Both the position numbers and the translations under genes were made by a program. From Leptospira tipperaryensis (lineage in GTDB: Bacteria > Spirochaetota > Leptospiria > Leptospirales > Leptospiraceae), in the NCBI RefSeq assembly GCF_001729245.1, contig NZ_CP015217.1:1986001-2050000 (forward strand): a DNA stretch of 64,000 bases. Reading direction: 5' to 3'. Positions 29,958 through 40,600 of the stretch are shown in pieces. Every line of letters begins with the position of its first letter. Positions within the stretch are counted from its first letter, which is position 1. The notes under the pieces were generated by a model. The model saw only the letters and a list, made by a program, of their open reading frames with translations. It was not told the DNA's origin and did no database searches.

Positions 29958-30614
29958 ATGTCGGGTATGAAGTCAAAGTTTACATTTACAAAAATCCTTT
30001 TAATCGTCGGGATCACTTGGGGCGGACTTGGAATCCTTTCTTGTTCCGCGGGCAATACGAAAACCCCCGAGGGTGAAACAGTGAAAACCGAACCGGTCGC
30101 CAATCCCGCGGGAGAAAACGAAATCGTTTTGGACGAAGAGGGCAAGGAAGTCTCTCTAAACACGGGAGATCATCCCGCGTTTCTCAAACCTTCCAAGGAT
30201 CCACTGGAATACTTTCGAGTTCATATTTCGAGCGACGGGTATCAACTCCGACAACTTCGAGGCTCCAAATACATCAAAAGAAAAGTGGATAAGGGCGGAG
30301 ACGCTCTCATCAGCGAAGAATTGGTTCGTTACAATAAGATCAACTTTATCGACGACGGAATCATCATCGTTGTATTAAACGGAAATACGGGAGCTTTTGA
30401 AACGATTCGTTTTAATACGAGGGTTCCCAGAATCAACGACTTAGCAAAAATCGTACAAAACGACGTAACGCGCTGGTCCATGGAGCATTCGGAAGAAAAA
30501 CCTGTGGTTACTAAATTCCAAATCCATTATACTCTCGAACTCAAAAACAAAGTGGGAAGCAATCGGGATGTTGTGAAGGAAGAATTGAAAAAAGAAGTGA
30601 TTCGAAGGAAGTAA
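29958..30614 (+). CDS. Putative lipoprotein, function unknown
   Basis: 218 residues. The signal peptide ends in a lipobox-like LSCSAGN (C about residue 29), and a Thr/Glu/Pro-rich spacer follows, typical of Leptospira lipoproteins. The globular part (about 70-218) is charged with mixed alpha/beta character and includes RSGSKYIKRK-like basic patches and a Lys/Glu helix at the end. I recognise no domain. It is likely anchored in the inner or outer membrane. A strong terminator follows 43 bp after the stop. Confidence 0.72.
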   Translation: MSGMKSKFTFTKILLIVGITWGGLGILSCSAGNTKTPEGETVKTEPVANPAGENEIVLDEEGKEVSLNTGDHPAFLKPSKDPLEYFRVHISSDGYQLRQLRGSKYIKRKVDKGGDALISEELVRYNKINFIDDGIIIVVLNGNTGAFETIRFNTRVPRINDLAKIVQNDVTRWSMEHSEEKPVVTKFQIHYTLELKNKVGSNRDVVKEELKKEVIRRK

Positions 30615-30650
30615 ATTTTCGAAAACGAAATTTCAATCCATTTGCATTCG

Positions 30651-30686
30651 AAAAAAAGGGCTCGAAAACATTTCGAGCCCTTTTTT
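30651..30686 (+). terminator. Strong intrinsic terminator, possibly bidirectional
   Basis: A perfect 10-bp stem GGGCTCGAAA/TTTCGAGCCC with an ACA loop is followed by six T and preceded by seven A, so it can work on both strands. It ends the lipoprotein transcript. Confidence 0.88.
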
Positions 30687-31525
30687 ATTTATTCTCCGTT
30701 TTCCAGCTCCTATTTTGTCAAATCGAAACTCGAGTTTATAAATTTCTAAAGTGGGCTTCTACTCACAAATCGATCCGACTAAACCTTTTGGATCCTTTAA
30801 GTAACTTCTAATGAACTTGAATTCTAAAATTTGAATCTATATTACGGAAAAATCGTTTTTCCAGTTTAAAAAACTTGTTTTGAGTTTTGTAAAGAATCCG
30901 GGAAAGGTTTTATCGTATTTGCATTCCGCGATCAAACCCTTCGAAATCGATGATTTGGATCGATTTTTAACTCCTTTTTTCCTTTTACGCCAAGACTTTA
31001 AAAACGGAATCAATTGTAATCGAATCAAAATTGATAATAAAACTTAAATAGAGAGACATTCATAAATTTCCTGAATGAAATAGAGTTTGTCTTCCATTTT
31101 GATCCATCCTGATCCGGGATAGAAAGATTTATCCTAGTTAAGGCGAAGGCAACGCCATAATCTTAATCTGCTTTTGATATATAAATTGTTTATAATAAAC
31201 TAATTAGATTTCGTTTTCTACATTCTAAATATTAAAGCCTTGTTTAAAATTTATTTAGCCTTATATTGATAGGATAGAAGGTTCATGCGTGTTGATATTA
31301 GTACTATCACGTCTGAATCCGTTCATATGCTCCATTTTTGTATAATAAGGCCTTTCATTTTAGATTCTAAATAGATTTATTATATTCTTACTTTTGAAAC
31401 TACTACAAAAAAATTATTTAAAAACAATCTTCTCTTTTAAAACTACAAAATGAATAACAAACTTACTATTATAGAATACAATCCCTTATTATTTTATCGA
31501 GTTGCTTCCATTGAGTGAATGTTCC
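30687..31525. other. Long AT-rich intergenic region before the first hybrid kinase
   Basis: About 840 bp without a convincing gene. It is markedly AT-rich from 31030 on, with one GC-richer island around 31140-31157 (GGCGAAGGCAACGCC, ends GGCG/CGCC complementary) set in AT-rich sequence, and a short palindrome GTTTATAATAAAC at 31188-31200. A 63-codon basic minus-strand frame (30837-31028) is probably spurious. The promoter of the kinase gene must lie here. Confidence 0.6.
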
Positions 31526-33601
31526 ATGGAGCCATATAGAATTCAAAATATCCTCATTGTCGACGATCAAAAAACGAATCTCAAGTTGCTAAAAGTACAA
31601 CTTGAATCCTTCGGTTACATAGTTTTCGAAGCATCCGACGGAATGGAAGCTTTGGAAGTATTAGAAAAAAGGAAAGTAGAAGTGATTATATCGGATATTC
31701 TGATGCCGAACATGCACGGATACGAGTTTTGTGCCAAGGTAAGGGCGGACAAGGCCTTGGATTCCGTTGTATTCATTTTTTATACCGCAACGATGACTTT
31801 AAAAAGTGAGGAACAGTTTGCGCTCAAGCTCGGCGCGGACGCATTTTTTAGAAAACCAACATCCTTAACTGCCATGCTGGAAGTGATCCAGGGTATCGCG
31901 AAGGATACGCAGCACAGAATTCTTACTCCGTTGATTCAATCGACGGAATCGATTCTCAGAGAATATAGCCAAAGTATCGTTAATAAATTCGAAGACCAGA
32001 ACGCGATGCTGATCGAAAAGAACAATCTCCTGACGCATGAGATCGGTGAAAGGAAAAAGGCGGAAGAGGACGGCAAACGGCAGTCGGTGTTTTTTAGAAT
32101 GTTATTCGAATCGTCTCCGATTGGACTCGTGATGGTCCACACGGATAATTCTGTCATCGCCGCAAACCGTATGTTTACTGAAATTTTTCAATATTCGGCG
32201 GAGGATTTGATCGGAAATAACCTGAGTGATTTTATCTCTCCGAATGGAAAATCAAACGAATCCAAAGAACTTTTGGAACAAGCGATTCTTGGATCCATTC
32301 TTCCTATACAAATCGTGAGAATGAGAAAAGATAAAAGTTTAGTCGAAATCCTGTTTCATATGTATCCGTTTATCGTCGATAACGAGCCGATTGCTCTTTG
32401 CGGGGTCTATGTAGATCAGACAAATCAAAAATCCCTCGAAAAACAATTGAGACAATCTCAAAAATTGGAAAGCCTCGGAACTCTTGCAAGTAGCATCGCA
32501 CACGATTTTAATAATATTCTTACAATCATCCTGGGACATACCGGTCTTCTTGAATCCAAAAGTTCGGATAAGACCAAACTTTTACATAGTATTCAAATCA
32601 TTCAAAACGCTTCCGAACGAGGGGCATCCATAGTAAGACAACTGCTCACCTTCGCTCGTAAGACGGAGATGATCTATCGGTCTGTAATGTTAAACGACAT
32701 CGTAAGGGAGATCGAAAACCTGCTCCAAGATACGTTTCCAAAGACGATCGTCATCAAATCCGATCTGGATTCGGATATATCTTACATTTCCGCGGACGCA
32801 GGACAAATTCATCAGTTGTTATTAAATCTTTGCATCAATGCAAAGGATTCCATCCAGGAAATTCAGAGAATAGGAGCAATTACGATTTCCACAAAGGAAG
32901 TAGCGAAGGAGATAGTTCTTCAAATTTTTCCGAATGCCACCGAACATTCTTATATTAGAATACGCGTTAGCGATACCGGCGCCGGTATGACCGAAGAAAC
33001 GATACAAAGAGTTTTCGAACCGTTTTTCACGACAAAAGGAGAAGAAAAAGGAACGGGCTTGGGACTTTCGGTCGTTTATGGAATCGTTGAAAATCATCAT
33101 GGGTTTATCGATTTTCGAAGTAAGGTTGGAACTGGAACGACCTGCACGGTTTATTTTCCGAGTGAAACAAACGTTTCTAAATCTAAGAATTCCGATAAAG
33201 AAGAGAGCAGTTATCTGGTTAAAAAAAGAGCCGGAACGATTCTTTTAGTGGAAGATGAGGAATTTATTCGGGAGTTCACGAAAGAGGTTCTCACTGAGGT
33301 CGGTTACAATGTGATCTCGACGGAGAATGGGAGAGAAGCTCTGAGCAAATTTGAACAACATAAGGACGAAATATTCTTAGTTATATCCGATTTGGATATT
33401 CCGATCATAAACGGAGACGAAGTCTGTATAAGGATTTTTGCATTAAAGCCCGAAATGAAAATTATCGTTGCGAGCGGTTATATCAGTTCCGATGTAAAGC
33501 AAAGTTTGTATGATTGGAAGGATCAGATTCGATACGTACAAAAACCCTTTCGGCCAAGCGAACTTTTGGAAGCGATCGACCAATTGATAAAGGCAGTTTA
33601 A
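31526..33601 (+). CDS. Hybrid sensor histidine kinase: REC-coiled coil-PAS-HK-REC
   Basis: 691 residues from ATG 31526 (upstream TTG codons in frame are alternatives). REC1 with phospho-acceptor D57; a short coiled coil (about 140-185); a PAS domain (about 188-300); HisKA of the AHDFNN type with H326; an HATPase with the N-box LLLNLCINAKDS (431-442) and G-boxes VSDTGAGM (481-488) and GTGLGLS (509-515); REC2 with D622. There are no membrane segments, so it is a cytoplasmic sensor. Receivers at both ends make it a phosphorelay hub. The gene stands alone between a long AT-rich spacer and tgt. Confidence 0.9.
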   Translation: MEPYRIQNILIVDDQKTNLKLLKVQLESFGYIVFEASDGMEALEVLEKRKVEVIISDILMPNMHGYEFCAKVRADKALDSVVFIFYTATMTLKSEEQFALKLGADAFFRKPTSLTAMLEVIQGIAKDTQHRILTPLIQSTESILREYSQSIVNKFEDQNAMLIEKNNLLTHEIGERKKAEEDGKRQSVFFRMLFESSPIGLVMVHTDNSVIAANRMFTEIFQYSAEDLIGNNLSDFISPNGKSNESKELLEQAILGSILPIQIVRMRKDKSLVEILFHMYPFIVDNEPIALCGVYVDQTNQKSLEKQLRQSQKLESLGTLASSIAHDFNNILTIILGHTGLLESKSSDKTKLLHSIQIIQNASERGASIVRQLLTFARKTEMIYRSVMLNDIVREIENLLQDTFPKTIVIKSDLDSDISYISADAGQIHQLLLNLCINAKDSIQEIQRIGAITISTKEVAKEIVLQIFPNATEHSYIRIRVSDTGAGMTEETIQRVFEPFFTTKGEEKGTGLGLSVVYGIVENHHGFIDFRSKVGTGTTCTVYFPSETNVSKSKNSDKEESSYLVKKRAGTILLVEDEEFIREFTKEVLTEVGYNVISTENGREALSKFEQHKDEIFLVISDLDIPIINGDEVCIRIFALKPEMKIIVASGYISSDVKQSLYDWKDQIRYVQKPFRPSELLEAIDQLIKAV

Positions 33602-33738
33602 CGTCCCAAACCGCAAAAGAAAAAATTCTGATCCTTTTGTTTCTATGACCGTAAACTCCTTTCCTCTTCGGACCGCCCATAAACGATGATCTAAAATACA
33701 TTTAGACTCGCGCTAAAAGGTAAAGAATTCCGCTCAAC

Positions 33739-35766
33739 ATGTCTCGATTAAACTTCCTCCTCGAAGCCGAAGCTCCTCATTCCAATGCTCGCGCAGCAAC
33801 GTTTACTACATTGCACGGGAAAGTTCAAACTCCTATCTTTATGCCGGTTGGAACCCAAGCCACCGTAAGAGCTCAGACGGTCGATTCTCTAAAGGCGATG
33901 GGCTCCCGCGTTCTATTGGCGAATACATATCATCTTCTTTTAAGACCCGGTGCGGAAGTTTTTCGCAAGATGGGTGGAATTCATAAGTTTATGAACTGGG
34001 ATTTTCCCGTGCTTACCGACTCGGGTGGGTTTCAAATCTTCAGTCTTCCGAATTCTCGAAAGATGACCGAAGAGGGAGCTCTTTTTCGAAGTTACGTGGA
34101 TGGAAAGATGATTCTTCTTTCTCCGGAACTGAGCATCGATATGCAAAGAGCGATCGGCTCCGATATCATGATGGTTTTGGATCAGTGTATTCCGTCTACC
34201 GCCGATTATGCGAAAGCAAAAGACGCGATGGAGATCACACATCGATGGGCGAAACGAAGTCTGGACGCGAGAGGGGATTCTTCCCAATCTATGTTTGGAA
34301 TCGTACAAGGGGCTTGTTTTCCGGATCTCAGAAAAGAAAGCGCAAAGGCTCTGACTCAGATGTCCTTTGACGGATTTGCGATCGGCGGCTTGGCGGTGGG
34401 AGAAACCAAAGAAGAAAGAAACGATTTCTGCGAACTCTCGGCTTCCTTGCTTCCCAAACATCTTCCGCGTTATTTGATGGGAGTTGGAACTCCTATCGAT
34501 CTTTTGGAGGCGGTTCACCGCGGAGTGGATATGTTTGATTGTACGATTCCGACCGAACTCGCTCAACACGGAGTCGCTTACACGAGCGCCGGAAAATTAC
34601 AACTCCATAGAACCATTTATAAGTTTGAAGAATCTAAACTCGATGAAAACTGTGAATGCCCTTGTTGTCAGAACTATTCTCGTTCTTATCTCCATCATCT
34701 TATCAAGACGAGTGAAATTTTGGGATGGCATCTGATCGCGATGCACAATCTGAATTTTTATCACCGTCTTATGGCCGAGATGCGCGCTCGTATCTTTGAA
34801 GGAAATTTTGCTTCTTACTATTCCCAAAAAAAGGAAGAACTGACTCGAAGCGACAACGTAGATCCTTCCTTACACAAAAAAAGAACTCCGAAAGCACAGA
34901 GAAAAAGAATTCTCGGAGACTATGAGATTCGAGAAAACAAAGAAGGAAAGTATTGGAGCGTTCGTCAGAGAAGTTCCGGCGAAACGATGCATTCGGTAAA
35001 CAATCCTTCCCAAGAAGCAAAGTCCCTTTATATCGTTCAATCCAAACTTTCAGAAAAACTTTCAGTCGATAGTTCCTTGTCTAAAAACTCTCGACCCTTT
35101 GTGATCTGGGACGTGGGTCTTGGCGCGGCTACCAATTCCATGGCGGCGATTCAGTGTTACGAAGAAGTCGATTCTCCCGTTCCGATGAATATGATTAGTT
35201 TTGAATGTGATCTGGATCCGTTTCGTCTCGCGATGAGAAACATCGGATGTTTTCCCCATCTTTTTCACAAAGCTCCAAGATCCATTTTGGACAAAGGAAA
35301 TTGGACTTCTCCTTTCGGAGGACTTACATGGAACTTGGTGCTGGGAGACTTTGCGGAAACGTTTCGCGAAGAGCAAACACCGGATCTGATCTTCTATGAT
35401 CCATTCTCTTTTAAAACGGATTCTAAACTCTGGGAACCGGAATTCCTCAAAGAACTCTTTACATTTTTTCAAAACGATTCTAAGAATACGATGCTCGTCA
35501 CGTATTCGGCCTCTACCGCGGTTCGTTCTTCTCTTCTTTACGCAGGCTTTTGGGTTGGAAGGGGAAAAGGAACCGGACCGAAATCCGAAACCACGGTTGC
35601 TTATACAAAACGCCCCCAGAACCCGGATGAGTTTTCACAACTTCTCGGCGCGGAATGGTTGGGAAGAAGGGAACGAAGTCACGCTCGTTATCGAATCGAA
35701 TGGAACGAGGAAGAAAATAAAATCTGGGAAGAGTCGATTCTTTCTCATTCCCAATTTCAAATTTAG
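33739..35766 (+). CDS. tgt: tRNA-guanine transglycosylase fused to an MnmC-like methyltransferase domain
   Basis: 675 residues, against about 375 for normal bacterial TGT. Residues 1-370 are a complete TGT: D94 in DSGGFQ, D264/D267 in DMFDC, and the zinc site C305, C307, C310 and H336. Residues 380-430 are a linker. Residues 450-640 form a Rossmann methyltransferase: WDVGLGAATN (SAM motif I), FECDLDPF, DLIFYDPFSFKTDSKLW, and VTYSASTAVRSSLLYAGF then GRGKGTGPKSETTVA, matching the MnmC (DUF752) methyltransferase family. TGT inserts preQ1 or queuine at G34; MnmC methylates nm5s2U34. Both halves thus belong to families acting on wobble bases. Confidence 0.92.
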   Translation: MSRLNFLLEAEAPHSNARAATFTTLHGKVQTPIFMPVGTQATVRAQTVDSLKAMGSRVLLANTYHLLLRPGAEVFRKMGGIHKFMNWDFPVLTDSGGFQIFSLPNSRKMTEEGALFRSYVDGKMILLSPELSIDMQRAIGSDIMMVLDQCIPSTADYAKAKDAMEITHRWAKRSLDARGDSSQSMFGIVQGACFPDLRKESAKALTQMSFDGFAIGGLAVGETKEERNDFCELSASLLPKHLPRYLMGVGTPIDLLEAVHRGVDMFDCTIPTELAQHGVAYTSAGKLQLHRTIYKFEESKLDENCECPCCQNYSRSYLHHLIKTSEILGWHLIAMHNLNFYHRLMAEMRARIFEGNFASYYSQKKEELTRSDNVDPSLHKKRTPKAQRKRILGDYEIRENKEGKYWSVRQRSSGETMHSVNNPSQEAKSLYIVQSKLSEKLSVDSSLSKNSRPFVIWDVGLGAATNSMAAIQCYEEVDSPVPMNMISFECDLDPFRLAMRNIGCFPHLFHKAPRSILDKGNWTSPFGGLTWNLVLGDFAETFREEQTPDLIFYDPFSFKTDSKLWEPEFLKELFTFFQNDSKNTMLVTYSASTAVRSSLLYAGFWVGRGKGTGPKSETTVAYTKRPQNPDEFSQLLGAEWLGRRERSHARYRIEWNEEENKIWEESILSHSQFQI

Positions 35767-36250
35767 CCTCATTCGTTTTTCGAGAATGGTTGCAAAATTC
35801 GCTTTCGATTGTATAAAACTTTCATTTTGAATCATTCTAAAAGGTAATCCAAAACTCTCTGATTCTACGTTGCGGGCCGAAGCCGTTTTAAAACTAGCTT
35901 GTCCGAGTCGGTTCCACTTTTTTTTAAACCAATCTCATTCATAAGCATATTTTAATTTATTACGAATGTGTAGTATACATAAATTCCTGCTTCACGATTC
36001 CGATCACAAATTCAAATACTTCGATTTTTCTAAAATCTTCTTTCAATCGTTTTTTCAGCATTAGATCCGAATCAGGGATTCACAATTCTTAAACATAAAG
36101 AGAGTTTGACACGGATAATTAGGGTTTAATGGAATTATTACATATTTAAGAAATAATTAGTTGATATTGAAATCGGTTCACCTATAATTCATCACACTCT
36201 AAAATCGAATATTTTTGGGCAATAGTAGAATATTCTTATGCAATAAGATA
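35767..36250. other. AT-rich intergenic region before cheR
   Basis: About 480 bp without a gene. AT content rises from 35930. A TTGACA at 36106-36111 is not followed by a -10 element at usable spacing. No hairpin terminator for tgt was found. The composition change marks the left edge of the AT-rich kinase/cheRB cluster. Confidence 0.5.
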
Positions 36251-37075
36251 ATGACAAATGCAAATATTTCAGAAATCGAAATCAATCTCTTGTTGGAGGC
36301 AATCTATCAAAAATACGGTTACGATTTTCGACAATACTCGGAAGCGCATATCAAACGGCGAATAACGAGTCGACTGGCGATTTCCGGATTGAAAACGATA
36401 TCCGAAATGCAGTTTCAAATTTTACACAGCGAACAATTCGCATATGCATTATTGCAGGATTTGTCAATTACGGTCACCGAAATGTTCCGTGATCCCGAGT
36501 TCTATAAATCGTTAAGGGAGAACGTGATACCGATTTTAAAAACGTATCCCTTTATAAAAATCTGGCACGCGGGATGTTCTTCGGGAGAAGAGGCGTATTC
36601 GATGGCCATTCTTCTAAGAGAGGAAGGTCTTTATGAACGTTCCATGATTTACGCAACCGATTTCAATCAAAAGGTTTTAGATAAGGCAAAGGCCGGAGTG
36701 TTTCAAAACGATCTAATCAAGGATTATACGACTAACTATCAAATGTCGGGTGGCACGGAGTCCTTTTCCGATTATTATACTTCGAACTATAACATGTTTA
36801 TCATGGACCAATCCTTAAAAAAGAATATAGTCTGGGCCAATCACAATATGGTGACCGACAACGTTTTTGCGGAGGTTCATGTGATCTTCTGTCGAAATGT
36901 GTTGATCTATTTTAAAAAAAATCTTCAAGAAAACATACATCTGCTTTTTTATAAAAGTTTGGTAAACGGAGGTATTCTTTGTCTTGGATCAAAGGAAGGA
37001 TTGTATTTTACGGATTTAAAAAATAAGTACGATGAGCTGGATAAGAAACAAAGAATATTTAAAAAGAAGTATTGA
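36251..37075 (+). CDS. cheR: CheR-type protein-glutamate methyltransferase
   Basis: 274 residues from ATG 36251 (a TTG at 36215 is an alternative). The N-terminal all-alpha CheR_N domain (about 5-70) is followed by the SAM-binding domain: MFRDPEFYKSLRE, IWHAGCSSGEEAYSMAILL, TDFNQKVLDKA, and IFCRNVLIYF. The enzyme methylates glutamates of chemoreceptor-like proteins with SAM. It has no TPR tail or pentapeptide-binding beta-subdomain extension that I can see. The next genes are cheB and two kinases; there is no chemoreceptor, CheA or CheW in the window, so the target may be the coiled-coil kinase downstream. Confidence 0.92.
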   Translation: MTNANISEIEINLLLEAIYQKYGYDFRQYSEAHIKRRITSRLAISGLKTISEMQFQILHSEQFAYALLQDLSITVTEMFRDPEFYKSLRENVIPILKTYPFIKIWHAGCSSGEEAYSMAILLREEGLYERSMIYATDFNQKVLDKAKAGVFQNDLIKDYTTNYQMSGGTESFSDYYTSNYNMFIMDQSLKKNIVWANHNMVTDNVFAEVHVIFCRNVLIYFKKNLQENIHLLFYKSLVNGGILCLGSKEGLYFTDLKNKYDELDKKQRIFKKKY

Positions 37076-37093
37076 GTAGGTTTGTTCGAATCA

Positions 37094-37660
37094 ATGAAAT
37101 ATGAGGTGATCGTAATGGGAGCGTCTTCGGGGGGATTGAATGCAATCAAAACGGTTTTAACGCTGCTATCGGCCGATTTTGCCATTCCTATCATTTTAGT
37201 ACAACACGTTTCACCTCGTTCGGACGGACAATGGATTCGATCACTTCACGTTACCGGTCTCAACATAAAAGAGGCCGATGAAAAAGAAACGATCCAAAAA
37301 GGAAACGTTTATGTAGCTCCGCCTAATTATCATTTGTTGATAGAAACGGATAAAACATTTTCTCTGACGATCGATACAAGAGTCAATTTTGCAAGACCCT
37401 CCATCGATGTTCTTTTTGAATCTGCCGCTGATGCGTATCGGGAAAAAATAGTCGGAATTATTTTCACCGGCGCCAATTCGGATGGTGCGATCGGATTGAA
37501 AAGAATCAAAGAGTTGGGAGGAACTACAATCGTTCAAGATCCTAATTTTTCAGAATCGCGATACATGCCCGAGGCGGCGATTTCATTGATGCCGGTCGAT
37601 TACGTTCTTCCGTTGGAAAAAATCGCCGAACTGTTGAATACATTCGATAAGGATAATTGA
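37094..37660 (+). CDS. cheB: CheB-type methylesterase domain protein without receiver
   Basis: 188 residues from ATG 37094 (TTG 37082 is the alternative). Only the C-terminal CheB esterase/glutaminase domain is present; the usual N-terminal receiver is missing. The triad blocks are visible: VMGASSGG (Ser), LVQHVSP (His) and TGANSDGA (Asp). Without a receiver its activity cannot be set by CheA-type phosphorylation in cis, which fits CheB/CheR pairs attached to hybrid kinases. It sits 18 bp after cheR and 11 bp before the large kinase gene, in one operon. Confidence 0.9.
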   Translation: MKYEVIVMGASSGGLNAIKTVLTLLSADFAIPIILVQHVSPRSDGQWIRSLHVTGLNIKEADEKETIQKGNVYVAPPNYHLLIETDKTFSLTIDTRVNFARPSIDVLFESAADAYREKIVGIIFTGANSDGAIGLKRIKELGGTTIVQDPNFSESRYMPEAAISLMPVDYVLPLEKIAELLNTFDKDN

Positions 37661-37671
37661 GTTAGAATGTT

Positions 37672-40600
37672 ATGGAACTAAAAATCAAAACCAAACTGTT
37701 ATTCGGATTTTCGGTTATATTGCTTACGCTTATTGTCGCGTCCCTATTTGCAATCGATAAACTCGCAGAATCCAATAAGCGTTTGTTGAATCTCGTAGAT
37801 GTCTCATCTAAAAGAATCAACTTATCCAACGAAATTTTGGTTTTTATTCTGGAATCGACTCGTCAGGAAAAAAACATCATTCTGGAAAAAAATCATTCGA
37901 GAAGAGTCTATTATAAAGAAAGAATATACGCTGCCGCCGATGCCGCCGATAAAAAAATAGCCGATCTGGAACCTTTACTGGAAGAGGGGGAAAGGATTAT
38001 TTTGAATGAAATCAAATTTGCCTGGGTCGATTTTAGAAAAGATCTGGATCAACTCGTTGTGTATTCGTTAAACGGACAGACTGAAAAAGCGTTTGAGATA
38101 TCCATAAAAAAAGGACTGAAAATGCGCGATGAAAACTTCAAACGTTTCGTTCAGTTAAACGCAAGAAATGAAGCAAAAATGGAGGCGGATAAGCTCAAGA
38201 ATGACAGAGATTATAATTTAGCTCTATCCTTGTTGATCGCATTGATGGCTTCGAGCTTAGTCGCATCCTTATTTATTTTTTACTGGATCTTATACAGCAT
38301 CACGCGTCGGATTTCTTTCATTGCGATCGAAGCCGAAAAAATAGCCAGCAGAGAATTGACCGCAGAGAGATTAGAGGACAAAACGGACGACGAACTCAAT
38401 CCTATATTCAATTCTTTGATCAGCATCAACGAAAGTTTCCGTGAAGTAACCGAGAATGCAAACAGCGTGGCCGCAGGAAATTATACGATCGATCTGATTC
38501 CGAGATCGGAAAAAGATATTTTAGGAACGGCTCTGAAACGGATGACAAACTCCCTTAGGATGTCGACCGAAGAAAATGAAAAATACAATTGGCTCGTTAC
38601 GGGTCAAAATAGACTCAACGAAAAACTTCGAGGAGAACAGAACTACGCCGAATTGTCGGAAAGTATAATCACATTCCTATGTGATTATTTAAACGCAAAT
38701 ATAGGAGCAATTTATCTGTATAACGATCTGGATAATTCCTTACGATTGAGCGGTAAATACGCTTTTTCTTCGACAAATCATGGAATTGATAGATTTGCTC
38801 TAAACGAAGGTTTGATTGGTCAGGCAGCTTACGATCAAAAACTCATTTCTATCAACGATATTCCCGAGCAGGATATTCGAGTCGTCTCTTCCGTCTTGGA
38901 ATCAAAACCGAAACATCTGCTGATCGTTCCTTTTTCATTCGAAGGGGAAACTCTCGGCGTATTTGAAATTGGGAAATTAGTTCCATTCACTCAAACCGAG
39001 ATACAATTTTTAAATTCTTCCACGGAAAGTATCGCGATTTGTGTGAACTCCGCACTCTCTAGAAAGAAAATACAGGACCTCCTGGAAGAAACGCAGGTCC
39101 AGAGCGAAGAGCTGCAGTCACAACAAGAAGAACTGAGACAGATGAACGAGGAATTGGAGGAACAGACACAGTATTTAAAACAGCAGCAGGAAGAGCTGCG
39201 CATGACAAACGAAGAACTGGAAGAACAAGCGAGATCTTTGGAGGCAAAAAATAAGGAAGTCGAGTTTGCAAGTTATGATATAGAGCAAAAAACAAAACAG
39301 CTGGAGATTAGCAGTAAATATAAATCAGAATTTTTAGCCAACATGTCTCATGAGCTGCGTACTCCGTTAAACAGTTTATTGATCTTATCCAAGGATTTAT
39401 CGGATAATAAAAAAAAGAATCTAAACGCAGATCAGATAGAAAGTGCCAATATCATCTATAAAAGCGGGCAAGATCTTCTAATTCTTATCAATGACGTACT
39501 CGACTTATCAAAGATAGAATCAGGAAAGATGCGCATCAATATCGAACGGGTTTCTTTAAAAGAATTTGCAGGCGATCTCCTGCGCGATTTCGGACGTCAG
39601 GCAGAACAGAAAAATCTTCAGCTCACGGCTACGATTGACAGTGATATGCCCGAGTATATTCGAACCGACTCACAACGTTTGAATCAGATATTGAAGAATC
39701 TATTATCGAACGCGATCAAGTTTACTCAACAAGGAAAGGTTGATTTAAATATCCGATTGCACGGAAAAGACAATGCGATCCTCTCAGTAGTCGATACCGG
39801 GATCGGAATTCTTGAAGAAAATCAAAATTCGATATTTGAGGCGTTTCAGCAAGCGGACGGAAGCACATCGAGAAAATACGGAGGAACCGGTTTAGGATTG
39901 TCCATTTCAAAAGAATTGGCTAAGTTATTGGGAGGAGAGATCGTTCTTAAAAGTAAAATCAACGAAGGATCGTCCTTTTCTCTGATCATTCCGCTTGTCT
40001 TGGAGGAGGAATCTCAGAACGAACGTGACAAGGTCAGGATTCAAGAATCCATTCCGCACACCGTAGAAAATCCAAATAAATTTTTAGATTTCCCAGCCGC
40101 CGAAGACGATAGAACTCAGATTGAAAACGGAGACAAGACCGTCTTGATCATCGAAGACGACTTAAAGTTCGCTTCGATATTGATCAAACAAGCCAAAGTA
40201 AAAGGATTTAAGTGTCTATCCGCTTCCACGGGGGAAGACGGTTTGGTTTTGGCTAGGAAATACAAACCTCACGCTATCATTTTAGACTTCGCTTTACCCG
40301 GAACGAACGGTCATAACGTGTTAAACGAATTAAAAGCGGATCCTTCCGTTAGACATATCCCCGTGCACATTATTTCCGCGGAAGAACATTCGTTACAGCC
40401 GATCAAAGAGGGAGCAGTATCCTATCTTAGAAAGCCCGTCAACAAAGAACAACTGAATCAAGCGTTTGGCAGAATCGAAAACTTCATCGATCGAAAGATG
40501 AAAAATCTTTTAATCATCGAAGACGATCCGAACGCAAGAATCGCGATCAGAAAGCTGATAGGAAACGGAGATGTAAAATGTTTAGAGGCCGGCAGCGGAC

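Noticed and set aside
30837..31028. 63-codon basic minus-strand frame in the AT-rich intergenic region
   Set aside because: No ribosome site, low complexity with many Lys/Ser/Phe, no recognisable domain; more likely chance.
31138..31166. GC-rich inverted element GGCGAAGGCAACGCC in AT-rich DNA, considered as insertion-sequence end
   Set aside because: Only 4-bp complementary ends, no target duplication and no transposase fragment nearby.
36106..36111. TTGACA upstream of cheR considered as a -35 box
   Set aside because: The only -10-like TTTAAT (36125-36130) is 13 bp away, too close for sigma-70.
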